From assembly GCF_003315595.1 (NCBI RefSeq), contig NZ_QNQU01000007.1, positions 1 through 64,000 of the forward strand: a stretch of DNA of 64,000 nucleotides, read 5' to 3'. A model generated the notes under the pieces. That model had not been told where the DNA came from. It did not search any database and saw only the letters and a program-made list of their open reading frames with translations. Origin of the DNA: Pedobacter miscanthi. Lineage in GTDB: Bacteria; Bacteroidota; Bacteroidia; Sphingobacteriales; Sphingobacteriaceae. Below are positions 26,093 through 36,147 of this stretch, piece after piece. How positions within the stretch are numbered: the first letter of the stretch is position 1; each line of letters opens with the position of its first letter. The position numbers and the translations under genes are program-made.

Positions 26093-27976
26093 ATGAAAAT
26101 CCGACAGACCGGTGTGAGGTCAAAAAGTAAAGAAAAAAAAATATCTTATTCAGATAAATTAAGGGCAAGGCTTGAAGGCCGGGTGGCAAATGATGAAAAA
26201 ATGCTGTTATTTGATTATCACTCCCTACCATTTAACCATTACATGGAACTGATAAGGGATAGGCTTCTTAAGCCGCAATTATACAGGAAGGAATTTTGGG
26301 AAACCATCCCTAATGGCGTTTACAAACAAGAAAAAGGGTTACAACTTTTGAATGACTACCAACATTTTATTGAGGAGAAAATGAGGGTAATTATCGAAAA
26401 ATATTCAATTGGTTATTGGTTACACCTTTCCAGAAGAATTGCCCCCTCTTCAATGGGAGAAGATACCAGGTATGCAACCATAATTTATTGCTCCAATATT
26501 CTGAATGCAGCGATACAAAAGTTTGCAAAAAAAAAGCAGAACAGTGAGCTGATAATGGTAAATGAAGATAATCTGGATAAAATTCTGAAAGGAATATACT
26601 TAACCGACACTTTTAAAAGTGCCCTGCCTCTTCTAAAAAAATGTAAGGATCAGATAATGCTTGGCGATTTTGACCACGAAAACCTTTGGGAATTTATTAC
26701 TATCGGCATTCTTGCGTATGAAATATGGCTGTCCGGGGCGAAAAAAAGAATTGTATCCAAAGGAGCCGATCTTACCGTAAACCATCAGACTGAAGAGATC
26801 ATAGATGACAACCGAAGTAAGGAGCTGGATGAACTTGTCCTGAATTTTGATAACCGGAAAAGAGGTATGCATTCTACAGCGACAGGTACGGTTTTTCAGG
26901 AAAAGACACGAGATACCGGAACGACCTTTATGACCCAGATATTTGATCGAAAAAATGCAACAGATTTTAAGGAGCCGATCGCGAAGCATCTGGAAATTGA
27001 ATTTGAGGAAAATTTCAGTCCCAATTTCAGTTTTGCACTTTTTGATATCCGGGCCTTTACCCAGGCCCACCTTCCATTAAGTCAAGATTTTAGATTGAAA
27101 AACAATGTCAGTTTTGAATACGTAATGGGGGTTATTTCAGATGTCTGTTTATCTTTTGTTAATAGTTTTTTTGGCAAAAAGGATATCAAGACTTATTTTA
27201 ACATGGTACAAAGAAGTTACCAGCTTTTTAAGATCGATGAATATCGTCCTTCAATCAAAGAAAACTGGACCACAGTGATGGAACAGACGGGTATCTCGGT
27301 ACCTTATGATGAAGATGAGATTGATAAGGCTATTGCTTTCCTCACACTCGCTGAAGATAATGCCCGTAACATCCGCCTGGCAACGGCAGGTCCACTAAAG
27401 ATATTTCTGCCATTGGACCAAAAAGGCGGCATCCTGATAGATCATTCGGTGACAATTTATTTACTATATAATCTTTTTCACAATGTATCAATGGGTGGCC
27501 ACAATTTTAGAGGAAAAACCCTTGAAGATGCGCTAAATGGCCAGAAAAGTTATCTACCGGTAACGCCCTGTAAGGCAATTGATAATACCAGTAAACAGAT
27601 TGATTTTTCGGTTGTAGTTGGAGATATCCTGGTAATCGCAGAATGTAAGGTAGTTGCCCATTCTTTTGGCATAAATAACGGCGATGTAAATGCAATTTCG
27701 CACCGGACGGAAAATGTAGTTGAAAAGGGCTTGTCTGAGGTCGATGAAAAAGCCCAATGGCTGGCATTGCATCCCAAAGGCACAAATTATGACCTTACGG
27801 GTATTTCCCATATTTTACCACTTGTAGTTTCGCCTTTTACAGAATATATACACACCTTCGAGCCGAGATACTGGCTGACTAAGGACTTGCCAAGGGTATT
27901 AAATATCGATGAATTTGAAGAATTTATCAAATCGGAATTAAAAGGTATAAGAAAAAGTGCCCTGCGTCCGTTATAA
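26093..27976 (+). CDS. Large protein with C-terminal PD-(D/E)xK nuclease-like motif
   Basis: I do not recognise the 627-residue protein as a whole. The first 480 residues are mostly helical and Lys-rich, without membrane segments. Near the C terminus QIDFSVVVGDILVIAECKVV gives D504, E517 and K519, the spacing and hydrophobic strands of the PD-(D/E)xK nuclease core, followed by a helix. This hints at a stand-alone nuclease, perhaps for defence or DNA repair. It is monocistronic, between a kinase region and an oxidoreductase gene. The nuclease reading rests on one motif only. Confidence 0.6.
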   Translation: MKIRQTGVRSKSKEKKISYSDKLRARLEGRVANDEKMLLFDYHSLPFNHYMELIRDRLLKPQLYRKEFWETIPNGVYKQEKGLQLLNDYQHFIEEKMRVIIEKYSIGYWLHLSRRIAPSSMGEDTRYATIIYCSNILNAAIQKFAKKKQNSELIMVNEDNLDKILKGIYLTDTFKSALPLLKKCKDQIMLGDFDHENLWEFITIGILAYEIWLSGAKKRIVSKGADLTVNHQTEEIIDDNRSKELDELVLNFDNRKRGMHSTATGTVFQEKTRDTGTTFMTQIFDRKNATDFKEPIAKHLEIEFEENFSPNFSFALFDIRAFTQAHLPLSQDFRLKNNVSFEYVMGVISDVCLSFVNSFFGKKDIKTYFNMVQRSYQLFKIDEYRPSIKENWTTVMEQTGISVPYDEDEIDKAIAFLTLAEDNARNIRLATAGPLKIFLPLDQKGGILIDHSVTIYLLYNLFHNVSMGGHNFRGKTLEDALNGQKSYLPVTPCKAIDNTSKQIDFSVVVGDILVIAECKVVAHSFGINNGDVNAISHRTENVVEKGLSEVDEKAQWLALHPKGTNYDLTGISHILPLVVSPFTEYIHTFEPRYWLTKDLPRVLNIDEFEEFIKSELKGIRKSALRPL

Positions 27977-28330
27977 GCAAATAGTATATGACCCTAGCAC
28001 AATTGTAATCCACAGAGGCGCACAAACATATAATCCATGCTGAAATTGATTGCATTGTAGGCAATAATGCGGTCGGCTTTTTTTAAACCTTGCTTAAATC
28101 CAAGGCCTCTTGATCCATGGATATACCATGTTCAGCAGGACATTAATTAAAAATAAAAGTGCGGTCAAATACAAATTTCCCGACCTGTGTTGCCAGTGGT
28201 ATCTGCTCAAGGCCGATTCTAAATTTTCTTCGGAATCGATGCAATTCGGGAAATCCGAACCTTTTTTGGCGGCCCTTTTTTCGTCATCTTTGAGATATCC
28301 ATCAAAGCATCCAGATATAGAAAAATCATT
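27977..28330. other. Intergenic region
   Basis: No gene is evident. A GGTCGGC followed by seven T at about 28071-28084 may act as a weak terminator for the upstream gene. Confidence 0.3.
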
Positions 28331-29749
28331 ATGAAAGAAGAAAACAACCAGTACCAGGGACAGGCAACAGAAAAATACGACGTTGTCATTCTGGGAAGTG
28401 GCGCAGCCGGAAAATTAATTTCGTGGACCCTGGGCAAAAAAGGCATGAAAGTAGCCGTTATTGAAAGAGAATACATCGGTGGTGCCTGCCCCAATATCGC
28501 ATGCTTGCCCAGCAAAAATATAATACATAGTGCAAAGGTTGCTTCCTTTTTCCGTAAAAGCGAGGAATTTGGAATTACCAAAGACAATTGGAAAATTAGT
28601 ATGGAGGATGTCCGTGAGCGCAAACGAAAAATGGTCACCGAGCTTGTTGACATACATCTTGAACAATACAGGGACACCGGTGTAGATCTGATTATGGGGG
28701 AAGGCCGGTTTATATCCCCCAAAACATTGGAGGTTACAACTGCGGATGGAACCGCACGTATACTCCAGGGTGAACATGTAGTGATCAATACGGGGACACG
28801 TGCCGCTATCGGAAAAACGCCCGGCCTGGAAGCAGCGAATCCCATCACACATATAGGTGCCCTGGAACTGGACAAAATACCCGGACATCTGATTATACTG
28901 GGCGGTGGGTTTGTAGGGATCGAATTTGCCCAGGCGCTTAAGCGTCTTGGCGCTGAGGTGACACTGATTGAACGCAATTCAAAGCTTGTCCATAATGAGG
29001 ATGAAGATGTTTCTGACGCCCTGCATCAATTATTTATATCAGAGAACATCGGACTAGTTACAGGTGCCCATATAACCAGCATCGAGGGATTTTCGGGTGA
29101 ATCAGTAAAGGTAAACTTCAGACAGGACGGTAGGGATCACGTCCTGGAGGGATCACATCTAATGGTAGCCGCCGGACGCATTCCCAATACCTCAGGTATC
29201 AATCTTGAGCTTGCGGGTGTTGAAGTCACAAGCAGTGGGTATATAAAAGTAAATGAGCGGCTGGAAACAACTGCAGCCGGTGTCTGGGCAGCCGGTGAAT
29301 GTGCAGGCAGCCCGCACTTCACCCACATCTCCGAGAATGATTTCCATGTGGTTGCAGATAACCTCCTTGGCGGGAACAGCATTACTACCGGAAGACAGGT
29401 TCCGTTCTGCATGTTCACCGATCCTGAGCTGGCGCGTATTGGCCTGAGTGAGAAAGAGGCGCGGAAGCAGGATATACCTTACCGCCTTGCCAAAATTCCA
29501 TTCAGCGCTATCCTGCGCGCGAAGACGATTTCCGAAACCCAAGGTTTCATGAAAGCATTAGTTGATACCAAAAGTGACCGGATCCTGGGATTCACAGCGT
29601 TCGGTGCAGATGCAGGAGCTGTTATGGCCCCGGTCCAGGTTGCAATGCTTGCAGGACTGTCATATACATTATTAAGGGATATGATATTTCCGCACCCTAC
29701 AATGGCGGAAGGCCTGATCACGCTTTTCAGTTCGGTACCGGACAGATAA
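28331..29749 (+). CDS. FAD/NAD(P)-dependent disulfide oxidoreductase (MerA/Lpd-like)
   Basis: The 472-residue enzyme belongs to the class I pyridine-nucleotide disulfide reductases. It has an FAD site VVILGSGAAGKL (about 19-30), the redox pair in GGACPNIACLPSKN (CxxxxC), an NAD(P) site ILGGGFVGIEFA (about 195-206), a second FAD motif VWAAGECAG, and the C-terminal dimerisation domain ending HPTMAEGLI with the catalytic His. There is no N-terminal heavy-metal domain and no C-terminal vicinal Cys pair, so mercuric reduction is not shown. It may reduce a thiol or quinone. Confidence 0.85.
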   Translation: MKEENNQYQGQATEKYDVVILGSGAAGKLISWTLGKKGMKVAVIEREYIGGACPNIACLPSKNIIHSAKVASFFRKSEEFGITKDNWKISMEDVRERKRKMVTELVDIHLEQYRDTGVDLIMGEGRFISPKTLEVTTADGTARILQGEHVVINTGTRAAIGKTPGLEAANPITHIGALELDKIPGHLIILGGGFVGIEFAQALKRLGAEVTLIERNSKLVHNEDEDVSDALHQLFISENIGLVTGAHITSIEGFSGESVKVNFRQDGRDHVLEGSHLMVAAGRIPNTSGINLELAGVEVTSSGYIKVNERLETTAAGVWAAGECAGSPHFTHISENDFHVVADNLLGGNSITTGRQVPFCMFTDPELARIGLSEKEARKQDIPYRLAKIPFSAILRAKTISETQGFMKALVDTKSDRILGFTAFGADAGAVMAPVQVAMLAGLSYTLLRDMIFPHPTMAEGLITLFSSVPDR

Positions 29750-29791
29750 TATATCCGCGAAACATTAATATTGAACGAAAGAACATCTTTT

Positions 29792-29830
29792 TTCAGCCAT
29801 ATTTACCTTGTAAGGACAAATATGGCTGAA
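29792..29830. terminator. Hairpin downstream of the disulfide reductase gene
   Basis: TTCAGCCATATTT and AAATATGGCTGAA pair over 13 bases around a 13-base loop, 42 bases after the stop. There is no U-tract, so terminator activity is uncertain. Confidence 0.4.
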
Positions 29831-30071
29831 GCCAAACTGGTGGTTGTCCCGAGCGATGGGATGTCCCTACACGAATTAAACTAGCCCACTACTCAGGATA
29901 TGCTATGCGTTTGTTAATATGCCTGCATTAAAAAAATTGCCATGGATATTGACCCTTCCTTTAACATTAAGCTGAAAGGAAAACCGGAAACCGGAATCAT
30001 CGTCCAGTTAGTCCAAAAACAGATAGCAGCCAACATTTTTTTAATTTAATCCCGAGAATGTAGACTCGACA

Positions 30072-30713
30072 TCAACCGGACATTTCAAATCCCAGGAAAG
30101 ATTCCCGACTCATCTTGGGGTCTACTGGTTTTAGTTCGACCTTTGAAGCAAACCACGTAGTTTTAAGCCTGGGAATTGCAAGTCCCAGTATCATGCCCGG
30201 AAGGCCATTAAACCCTTCAGGACCTCCTCTGGCAAGAATCCTGTCTGTGTAAAAAGCAGCAACATAAACCGTATCGTTTATCTTGGTCAAAGCTTTCCTG
30301 CATTCATAACCTGCTATTTCCCTGACATCGGGAAGCAATTTCCACTTAAGATTCGGTATACTGTCTTCAACCAGGAAATATTCGTTCCCGATTTTTTTCT
30401 TCTTAATCCTTTTCTTACCGCCAAAGTCGAAAAAAAATTCATCTTTTAGGTTTTTATCAATAAGAGCACGGCTCATGGCTCCCTCATCATTTGTCGCAAC
30501 GGATTTATAAAGGGTTATATCCCCGCTAAAGGTCAGCGACCAGGTTGAATTAAGCCCGGCAAGAAAACCCGCAAGTTTAGGATCATCAAACCCTTTCTCC
30601 GGCCTCACTTTTTTTTCATAGGTGACCGTTGCCTGTTTAACAAAAAGGTCCTGTGCCAGCACATCCTGGACCAAACAGTAATATAGTATCAAACTAATTA
30701 TAATATATTTCAT
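30072..30713 (-). CDS. GLPGLI-family secreted protein
   Basis: The 213-residue precursor has a signal peptide (KYIIISLILYYCLVQDVLAQ) and the name-giving motif as GFNGLPGMILGL around residue 165. GLPGLI proteins are exported Bacteroidota proteins encoded beside outer-membrane beta-barrel or TonB-type receptors, with unproven function. Here it starts one base after the stop of the barrel protein gene, so the pair is a single operon. Confidence 0.9.
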   Translation of the reverse strand: MKYIIISLILYYCLVQDVLAQDLFVKQATVTYEKKVRPEKGFDDPKLAGFLAGLNSTWSLTFSGDITLYKSVATNDEGAMSRALIDKNLKDEFFFDFGGKKRIKKKKIGNEYFLVEDSIPNLKWKLLPDVREIAGYECRKALTKINDTVYVAAFYTDRILARGGPEGFNGLPGMILGLAIPRLKTTWFASKVELKPVDPKMSRESFLGFEMSG

Positions 30714-30714
30714 A

Positions 30715-33498
30715 TCAATTGTTTTTTTTATCGGTGATAAAATTGCCAGCCAATTTAAACCTTACAGCTAAGAGGAAAAACCGCGGGATATAACTATAGG
30801 TCAGCTCAGAGGTTGAATAACCACTGACCGACCTTGTATAGCCGGTCTGTTGGTTAAGTATGTCATTCGCTGAGAATTTTATTTCCAGCAATTCCCCACG
30901 CATTAATTTTTTTGAAAGGTATCCATTTAACTGGTAGGTGTTGACCGAATTATTAAAAGCAGCATCCGAAGGCTGAAAATTGAGAGCGGCAGTTGCATTG
31001 AACTCGATTTTCAATGGTAGTTTCAAATTTGCCGCCAGTTGGTGGTTATGTGTGAAAGTGCGGCTGCTATTGACACTGCCAATGGATGAAACCCCTATGG
31101 ATGTATTTAAAAATGATGAGATTGAGAGGTAAATGTCTTTAACGGAATATTTTAGGTTCCCACGCAATGAGTAATTATTGTTGGTAACCTTATTGTTTAC
31201 CGTATTCAGAACGCTTACCCGGTTACTTAAACCATAATTCAGACCTGCATTGCCCAAAATAGCCGTATTTTTTATTTTAAAGTCATAACCGGCACTGATT
31301 CCCAGCCGGCTATTACCATTTAGATTCAGATATCCCGTTGTACGTTTATTGAACTGGTCTACCGTTTGGTTGACAGTAATTGCGTCCTTGACGAATGAAT
31401 AATACATATTCAGGTAAAAAGAAGAACGCTGCACAGAAGATTTCCTGAACGATATACTAAAATCATTCTGGAAAGCGGGTTTCAGACCCGGATTACCAAC
31501 GAACTCATATAAAGGGTTATCCAGTTCCCTGATAGGTTGTAATTGGGCGATGGTTGGCTGTACCGTTTTTCCATCATACTGTATGGCTAAGTCCGTCCCA
31601 TTTTCTGTCCTGAAGTTAAAATAGGTATTTGGTGAGAAGTTGATGTAATTCCGGTCGAAATTTTTATGCGTATCAAGATCCTTAAGTCCAAAGCCTGTAA
31701 GTGTTACTTCAATCCCGGTAGAAGCAGTCACTTTCCCGGAGCGAAACTGCAGGACTGTGCGTTCAATATGGTTTGAACTATTATACCTGAAATCGTTGCT
31801 CAAAGAATCAATCCGTTTTGCCACTTTCTCTGCCCCATCATTATTGAAAGTCTCTTTAATACTTCTGGCATTCAACGCCTTAAAACTATATGCTGTCTGC
31901 AGGGATAGGCCAGCGAACAAAGGCTCGGTAAAAACGGCCCTTGCAGCCAAGGAGGTTTCAGTTCCCTTTTCTTCCTTTCTCAAGTTGAAATCCAAATTTT
32001 CAAGAAAATTACCATCTTCATCGTAATAGCTCGTATTGTTCAAATTGGACTGGGTCCCGTTACCATTTTTACTTTCCGGCTGCAGGTCAATAGTTATGGA
32101 CCGGCCTTTTCTCCTGAATTTTTTTGAGTAATTGATGTTTCCGCTGAATATATCTGCATTCCCTGTCTCAAAACTTTTCTGGAAATTCTTACTGGACAAA
32201 TGGTCCCCCTGCCTGAAACTTTCATTATGTATTTCGGCCTGGTTTTCATTGCGGTTCTGCTTGGCCCGGATGTCTATTTTTAGGGAGCTCAGGGAATCAA
32301 GGTTGAGAAAGAACTTGGTTTTGATATCCGTCCCCGAATTTCTGGACTCATTTGAATTATAGTTACTGCTTTTAAAAACGGAACCACCGGGTAAGAGCAC
32401 TTCGGTAAGTGAGGACTGCAAATTTTTGCTACTATTGTCAAAATAGTTTGAATTTAAACTCGCTTCACTCTGGTTTTTCCATTTTCCTGAAAAATACCCA
32501 CTCAAACTTAGGTTATCCGGCAAACCTGATCCCGGTGAGCTACCGAACATATTATTTCCGGCTCCCGGAATGCCTTCATCCCCAGCGTTTATGCGATAAT
32601 AATCATCATAACCGGTAAATCCCTGAAAGGAGGATGCGCTGAAACTACCAATGTTCAGATTGGACTTTTGCCCAAAGACAGCCGCCTTGTATTTTCTCAG
32701 GTATATAGCTCCCAAAGCGGCATCATCATTATATTTGAAGAAGCTGGACTTTAGATCAACATCTCCGATGTACCCGTTTTTTGCATTTTCTTTGAGCTTT
32801 ACATTAATTATTTTTTCCCTTTTACCGTCATCTATACCCGTCAAATCAGACTCTTTACTCTTTTTATCATAAACCTGAACTTCCGAGACGCCTTTTGCTT
32901 TTAGGTATTCCATAACCATTACCGGATCATCTCCAAAGAATTCATCCCCATCAACCAGAATTCTCCGCACATCTTTTCCCTGCGCAGTTATCTTGCCGTT
33001 GATATCAACCTCTATTCCCGGCAATCTCCTGAGTAATTCCTTCACATTGGCATGTTCTGCTACCTTGAAACTATCTGCCTGATAAACAATTGTATCCCCC
33101 TTTCGGCTGATCGCCTGCTTGGCTGCCAGGATGTGTACTTCTTCAAGCAAATTCGCCTTTAGATCCATTTTGACAACCCCCAATTCGATTTTTGATCCGT
33201 CCTTAATTATTACATCCTTTAGGTAATCCGCCATTTTGGGATAGGAAATGATCAGGCTATACCCCCCATTTTTAATAGCATTCAAGGTAAAGTGCCCCAT
33301 GTGATCGACCCTGGTATTCCTTACAATTATCGAATCTGTTTTTCGGATAAGGACAACATTGCTAAACTGCAGGTTTTCCTTTTCCTGTAAGCTTTGGACA
33401 ACTCCATGGATTTCACCTTCTTGTGCAAATGCGGTAACTGTCAAAATAAGCAGTAAAAAGGAAGTAAAAATTTTTCTTATAAATAGTTTTAAAAACAT
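30715..33498 (-). CDS. Outer-membrane beta-barrel protein with carboxypeptidase-like plug region (TonB-receptor-like)
   Basis: I choose ATG 33498, since it gives a proper signal peptide (KLFIRKIFTSFLLLILTVTAFAQ). An upstream ATG at 33588 would add 30 residues ahead of it. The 927-residue mature family pattern is an N-terminal CarboxypepD-reg-like domain (about 25-115), a plug-like domain (VDGDEFFGDDPVMV, LRRLPGIEV), then a long barrel of Asn/Ser-rich strands. It lacks an obvious TonB box. It likely sits in the outer membrane and works with the GLPGLI protein encoded immediately downstream. Confidence 0.85.
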   Translation of the reverse strand: MFLKLFIRKIFTSFLLLILTVTAFAQEGEIHGVVQSLQEKENLQFSNVVLIRKTDSIIVRNTRVDHMGHFTLNAIKNGGYSLIISYPKMADYLKDVIIKDGSKIELGVVKMDLKANLLEEVHILAAKQAISRKGDTIVYQADSFKVAEHANVKELLRRLPGIEVDINGKITAQGKDVRRILVDGDEFFGDDPVMVMEYLKAKGVSEVQVYDKKSKESDLTGIDDGKREKIINVKLKENAKNGYIGDVDLKSSFFKYNDDAALGAIYLRKYKAAVFGQKSNLNIGSFSASSFQGFTGYDDYYRINAGDEGIPGAGNNMFGSSPGSGLPDNLSLSGYFSGKWKNQSEASLNSNYFDNSSKNLQSSLTEVLLPGGSVFKSSNYNSNESRNSGTDIKTKFFLNLDSLSSLKIDIRAKQNRNENQAEIHNESFRQGDHLSSKNFQKSFETGNADIFSGNINYSKKFRRKGRSITIDLQPESKNGNGTQSNLNNTSYYDEDGNFLENLDFNLRKEEKGTETSLAARAVFTEPLFAGLSLQTAYSFKALNARSIKETFNNDGAEKVAKRIDSLSNDFRYNSSNHIERTVLQFRSGKVTASTGIEVTLTGFGLKDLDTHKNFDRNYINFSPNTYFNFRTENGTDLAIQYDGKTVQPTIAQLQPIRELDNPLYEFVGNPGLKPAFQNDFSISFRKSSVQRSSFYLNMYYSFVKDAITVNQTVDQFNKRTTGYLNLNGNSRLGISAGYDFKIKNTAILGNAGLNYGLSNRVSVLNTVNNKVTNNNYSLRGNLKYSVKDIYLSISSFLNTSIGVSSIGSVNSSRTFTHNHQLAANLKLPLKIEFNATAALNFQPSDAAFNNSVNTYQLNGYLSKKLMRGELLEIKFSANDILNQQTGYTRSVSGYSTSELTYSYIPRFFLLAVRFKLAGNFITDKKNN

Positions 33499-34214
33499 TT
33501 TAAAGCATCGGACTAAATAGTGTTTACCAGACATGATCAAAATAAAACTCGACAGCATTTGAGTAAATACCAGCGTATATATATACAATATTTGCCCTTA
33601 TCCTAATTGCTGATCAATCTGAACCACGGCTTTTAATTCGCTGCCCCTGATATGCAGTCTTAATAATCAGCGGAAGCATATTCCCAGTATCCCTAAAATG
33701 TTGGTTTCTTGTATGAAGACAGTTGAGTACAGTCAAGGTAGTAACCGACCATAAAATATTTTCTCCTTCCATCCTCCGGATATCAAAAGGGGAATAACAA
33801 AGTCAGAATTGCTGTTGTTCAAAGACTGGCAGGACATTGTTGATTTGGTATTTATTTGCCATTCAGGCCGCACAAGAATATGTACCAGAGTGCTTGTTTT
33901 TAAAGGGCAGTTCCCAAAACGTCCCTGAATATGAGAAAAGGAGAATTAAGCTTAATGTGCAGTATCTTCCAGCCTTTGGGGCCTGGGAATAGCCAGCCTG
34001 CTCCAGTAGCTGCCGACCAACAATCCCATATCCCGAAATCTAAGTATCAGATCAAATGGCATTCACTATGTGGTTGATGAAAAATATAAGCAAACCCAGA
34101 ATTGCGTTTCATGTCCGAAGCCATAAATAAAACCAGCATTCGAACCTTAGCAAACCTAACTTAAATAACAGGATGGATGTTTGTCCGTAACAAATCTTTG
34201 CCCTTATTGCAATT
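33499..34214. other. Long intergenic region
   Basis: No gene or repeat is convincing here. It includes the upstream region of the barrel/GLPGLI operon. Confidence 0.35.
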
Positions 34215-34243
34215 GTGGTCCTTACCATTCCGGTAAGGACCAC
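34215..34243. terminator. Perfect 12-bp hairpin downstream of the PL14-like gene
   Basis: GTGGTCCTTACC and GGTAAGGACCAC pair around ATTCC. It lies 68 bases beyond the stop of the minus-strand gene, without a strong U-tract. Confidence 0.55.
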
Positions 34244-34310
34244 AAATCAGTTAACCATAAATTTCAACCCCGTTTATCACAAATTTCCAGGTATTGATAC
34301 ACCCGATCCG

Positions 34311-35198
34311 TTATTGGATTTTGTTTACCACAAGGTTGTCAAAATAGATATAACTTGTCTGGCTTGAGCCCCAGACACCTACATCCTTTCCTCCCCTAAA
34401 ATTATGGAAGGAAAGTCTTTTGATCAACCGTTGGGCATCATTGGTCGTCCATCTGATTGCCTGGTTAATAACATAGGTACCATTGATCTGCAATTGTATC
34501 CAACCGTCCTTATTGCTACCTGTATTACTTTTGGCATACATATGTACCGTGTAGGTCTGGCCTTTTACCAGGCTTCCGCTGGCCGGGTATGATTTGCCAA
34601 AATCATCACCACATGGCCCTGCCATATCTTTGTGATAAACATAGGGCTGAAAATAAACCCTCCCGTTATTATTGTACCACATCAGCCTGAAGCTACCACC
34701 ATTACCGTCGCTTGCAATATCACAACCAGTATTGCCTTCTCCGATAAGAAATCCAAAACCCACTTTGCCACCCCTGCTCCAATCGAATGTACTATGGAAC
34801 CTAACTGTATAAGTGGCTTCATAAGCCGATCCATCTGAAAGATCAAGTTCTGAAATCAATCCATTTGAGACAGAATTAGGCATCAGGGTTGCCCTCGCGC
34901 TATTTCCCGAAATCCATGCACGGTCGGAATTCCAGCCAGTAAGCGTACCACCGCCGAAGTCAGCACTTGCTTCATTATAATCATATGTACCATCAGGATG
35001 ATTAAATTGTGTGTTTATGTTACTGGGCCAAACCTGGGCAGCAGCAGATGCGGACATGGTTTTGTTAACGGACAGCTTTTCAACTGAACCATTGTTTTCT
35101 GTTACTTCGGTCGAATCTTTGGAACAACCCGCGATCGAAAGGGAAATAAAGGTCATGCCTATCCCTAGTAATTTAGGAAAATTAAGTTTTTGGCTCAT
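34311..35198 (-). CDS. Polysaccharide lyase family 14-like lipoprotein
   Basis: The 295-residue product begins with a lipoprotein signal ending SIAGC (Cys25). A linker rich in Ser, Glu and Asn leads to a beta-jelly-roll domain like that of PL14-type alginate or glucuronan lyases: FDWSRGGKVGFGFLIG (near 140), GGSFRLMWYNNNGRVYFQPY (near 168) and a closing strand SYIYFDNLVVNK. It should be anchored at the cell surface or in the periplasm and cut an acidic polysaccharide by beta-elimination. The substrate is unproven. A TetR-operator-like palindrome (35325-35342) lies about 130 bases upstream. Confidence 0.7.
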   Translation of the reverse strand: MSQKLNFPKLLGIGMTFISLSIAGCSKDSTEVTENNGSVEKLSVNKTMSASAAAQVWPSNINTQFNHPDGTYDYNEASADFGGGTLTGWNSDRAWISGNSARATLMPNSVSNGLISELDLSDGSAYEATYTVRFHSTFDWSRGGKVGFGFLIGEGNTGCDIASDGNGGSFRLMWYNNNGRVYFQPYVYHKDMAGPCGDDFGKSYPASGSLVKGQTYTVHMYAKSNTGSNKDGWIQLQINGTYVINQAIRWTTNDAQRLIKRLSFHNFRGGKDVGVWGSSQTSYIYFDNLVVNKIQ

Positions 35199-35324
35199 TT
35201 TTTTTTAAAATATTTAGTTTAAGAATTTGGTTAGCATTAAACCAGCTTTGTTTTTTAGACAATCTGTTGGTTTAAAAATGTTTTTTTGACAAAAGTTTAG
35301 TTCCGGTTAACTGATATACACAAA

Positions 35325-35342
35325 ATACAAACTTGTTTGTTT
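35325..35342. promoter_or_regulatory. Operator-like palindrome upstream of the lyase gene
   Basis: ACAAAC-TT-GTTTGT resembles the half-sites of the TetR-type operators elsewhere in the window, but lacks the fixed spacing to a -7 box. This is a weaker candidate. Confidence 0.35.
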
Positions 35343-35769
35343 TCTTTTTCAAACTCACAAGGTATTTTTGATAAAAATCAGGCATGGGAATATTTCTAAC
35401 GATTGAAATAATAACCTGAATAAAGAATGACATCCATTAAAATGGATTACGATATTTGTACATTAAACCGGTTATGAGCAGAATGTAAGGCTGAATTCAT
35501 TATCGATGATAAATCCTTTATGACATAAAGTAAGGATATTTACCGGCAATTAAATTGATATTTCCAGGGATGAAAAAATCAGAAATATGAACTATCGGGT
35601 TTCTTTTTTAAAGTTCTCTTCAAATAAGCCTTATCGCAATTTATAGCACTTCACAAATGCTGTTTCCTTGCTACCCAGGTAATACTGAGGAATATTTAAC
35701 GGGTCAAGGTTAATTAATGCTGTTCCTTTCTAAACATGTCAGTCAACGGCCAAAGCATCTATCATTTGA
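35343..35769. other. Intergenic region
   Basis: No gene was identified between the lyase upstream region and the histone-like gene terminator. Confidence 0.35.
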
Positions 35770-35797
35770 AAAAAAGCTATGGGCAGTACCCATAGCT
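35770..35797 (-). terminator. Terminator of the histone-like gene
   Basis: AGCTATGGG and CCCATAGCT pair over 9 bases around CAGTA. On the minus strand a run of U follows (A-tract at 35770-35774 on the plus strand). Confidence 0.8.
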
Positions 35798-35805
35798 AGG
35801 GACAT

Positions 35806-35982
35806 TTATTTACTGTTTTTTTTAGCTGTAATTTCCTGTCTGATTTCCTGTGCCAGATTCCTCACTTTCTGTATCCCTTTGCGCAGGCGCGTACCTGCCG
35901 CCCCGTTCCCAGCCTTATAAAACTTTTGTGCATCTGATTCGATTAAAACAATCAATTCTTTTATTTTACTGAATTTTTCCAT
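35806..35982 (-). CDS. Histone H1/Hc1-like small basic protein
   Basis: A 58-residue frame starts at ATG 35982 and stops at 35806. The sequence opens MEKFSKIKELIVLIESDAQK and contains KFYKAGNGAAGTRLRKG, followed by a Lys/Arg-rich tail. This is the usual small Bacteroidota histone-H1-like protein, which binds DNA or RNA. Its full length is typical for the family, and a good terminator follows 9 bases later. It sits between the lyase gene and gap, both also minus strand but well separated. Confidence 0.85.
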   Translation of the reverse strand: MEKFSKIKELIVLIESDAQKFYKAGNGAAGTRLRKGIQKVRNLAQEIRQEITAKKNSK

Positions 35983-36147
35983 AAAATTATCTTAAAGGTT
36001 CTCACATATCACCAACATCCCAAGACCTTTTCGGCTAATAAAGCTTGAAAAAGCTTATAATATTAATTATTCCATACCATTTAAATCCCAAAAATGCCAG
36101 TCCTGGCCAAGTTAAGTTCTTAAGCCAATAGCTTATGAGAAAGCGAT

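Noticed and set aside
28331..29749. Mercuric reductase of a mer operon
   Set aside because: No merR, merT or merP, no N-terminal metal-binding domain and no C-terminal Cys pair are present.
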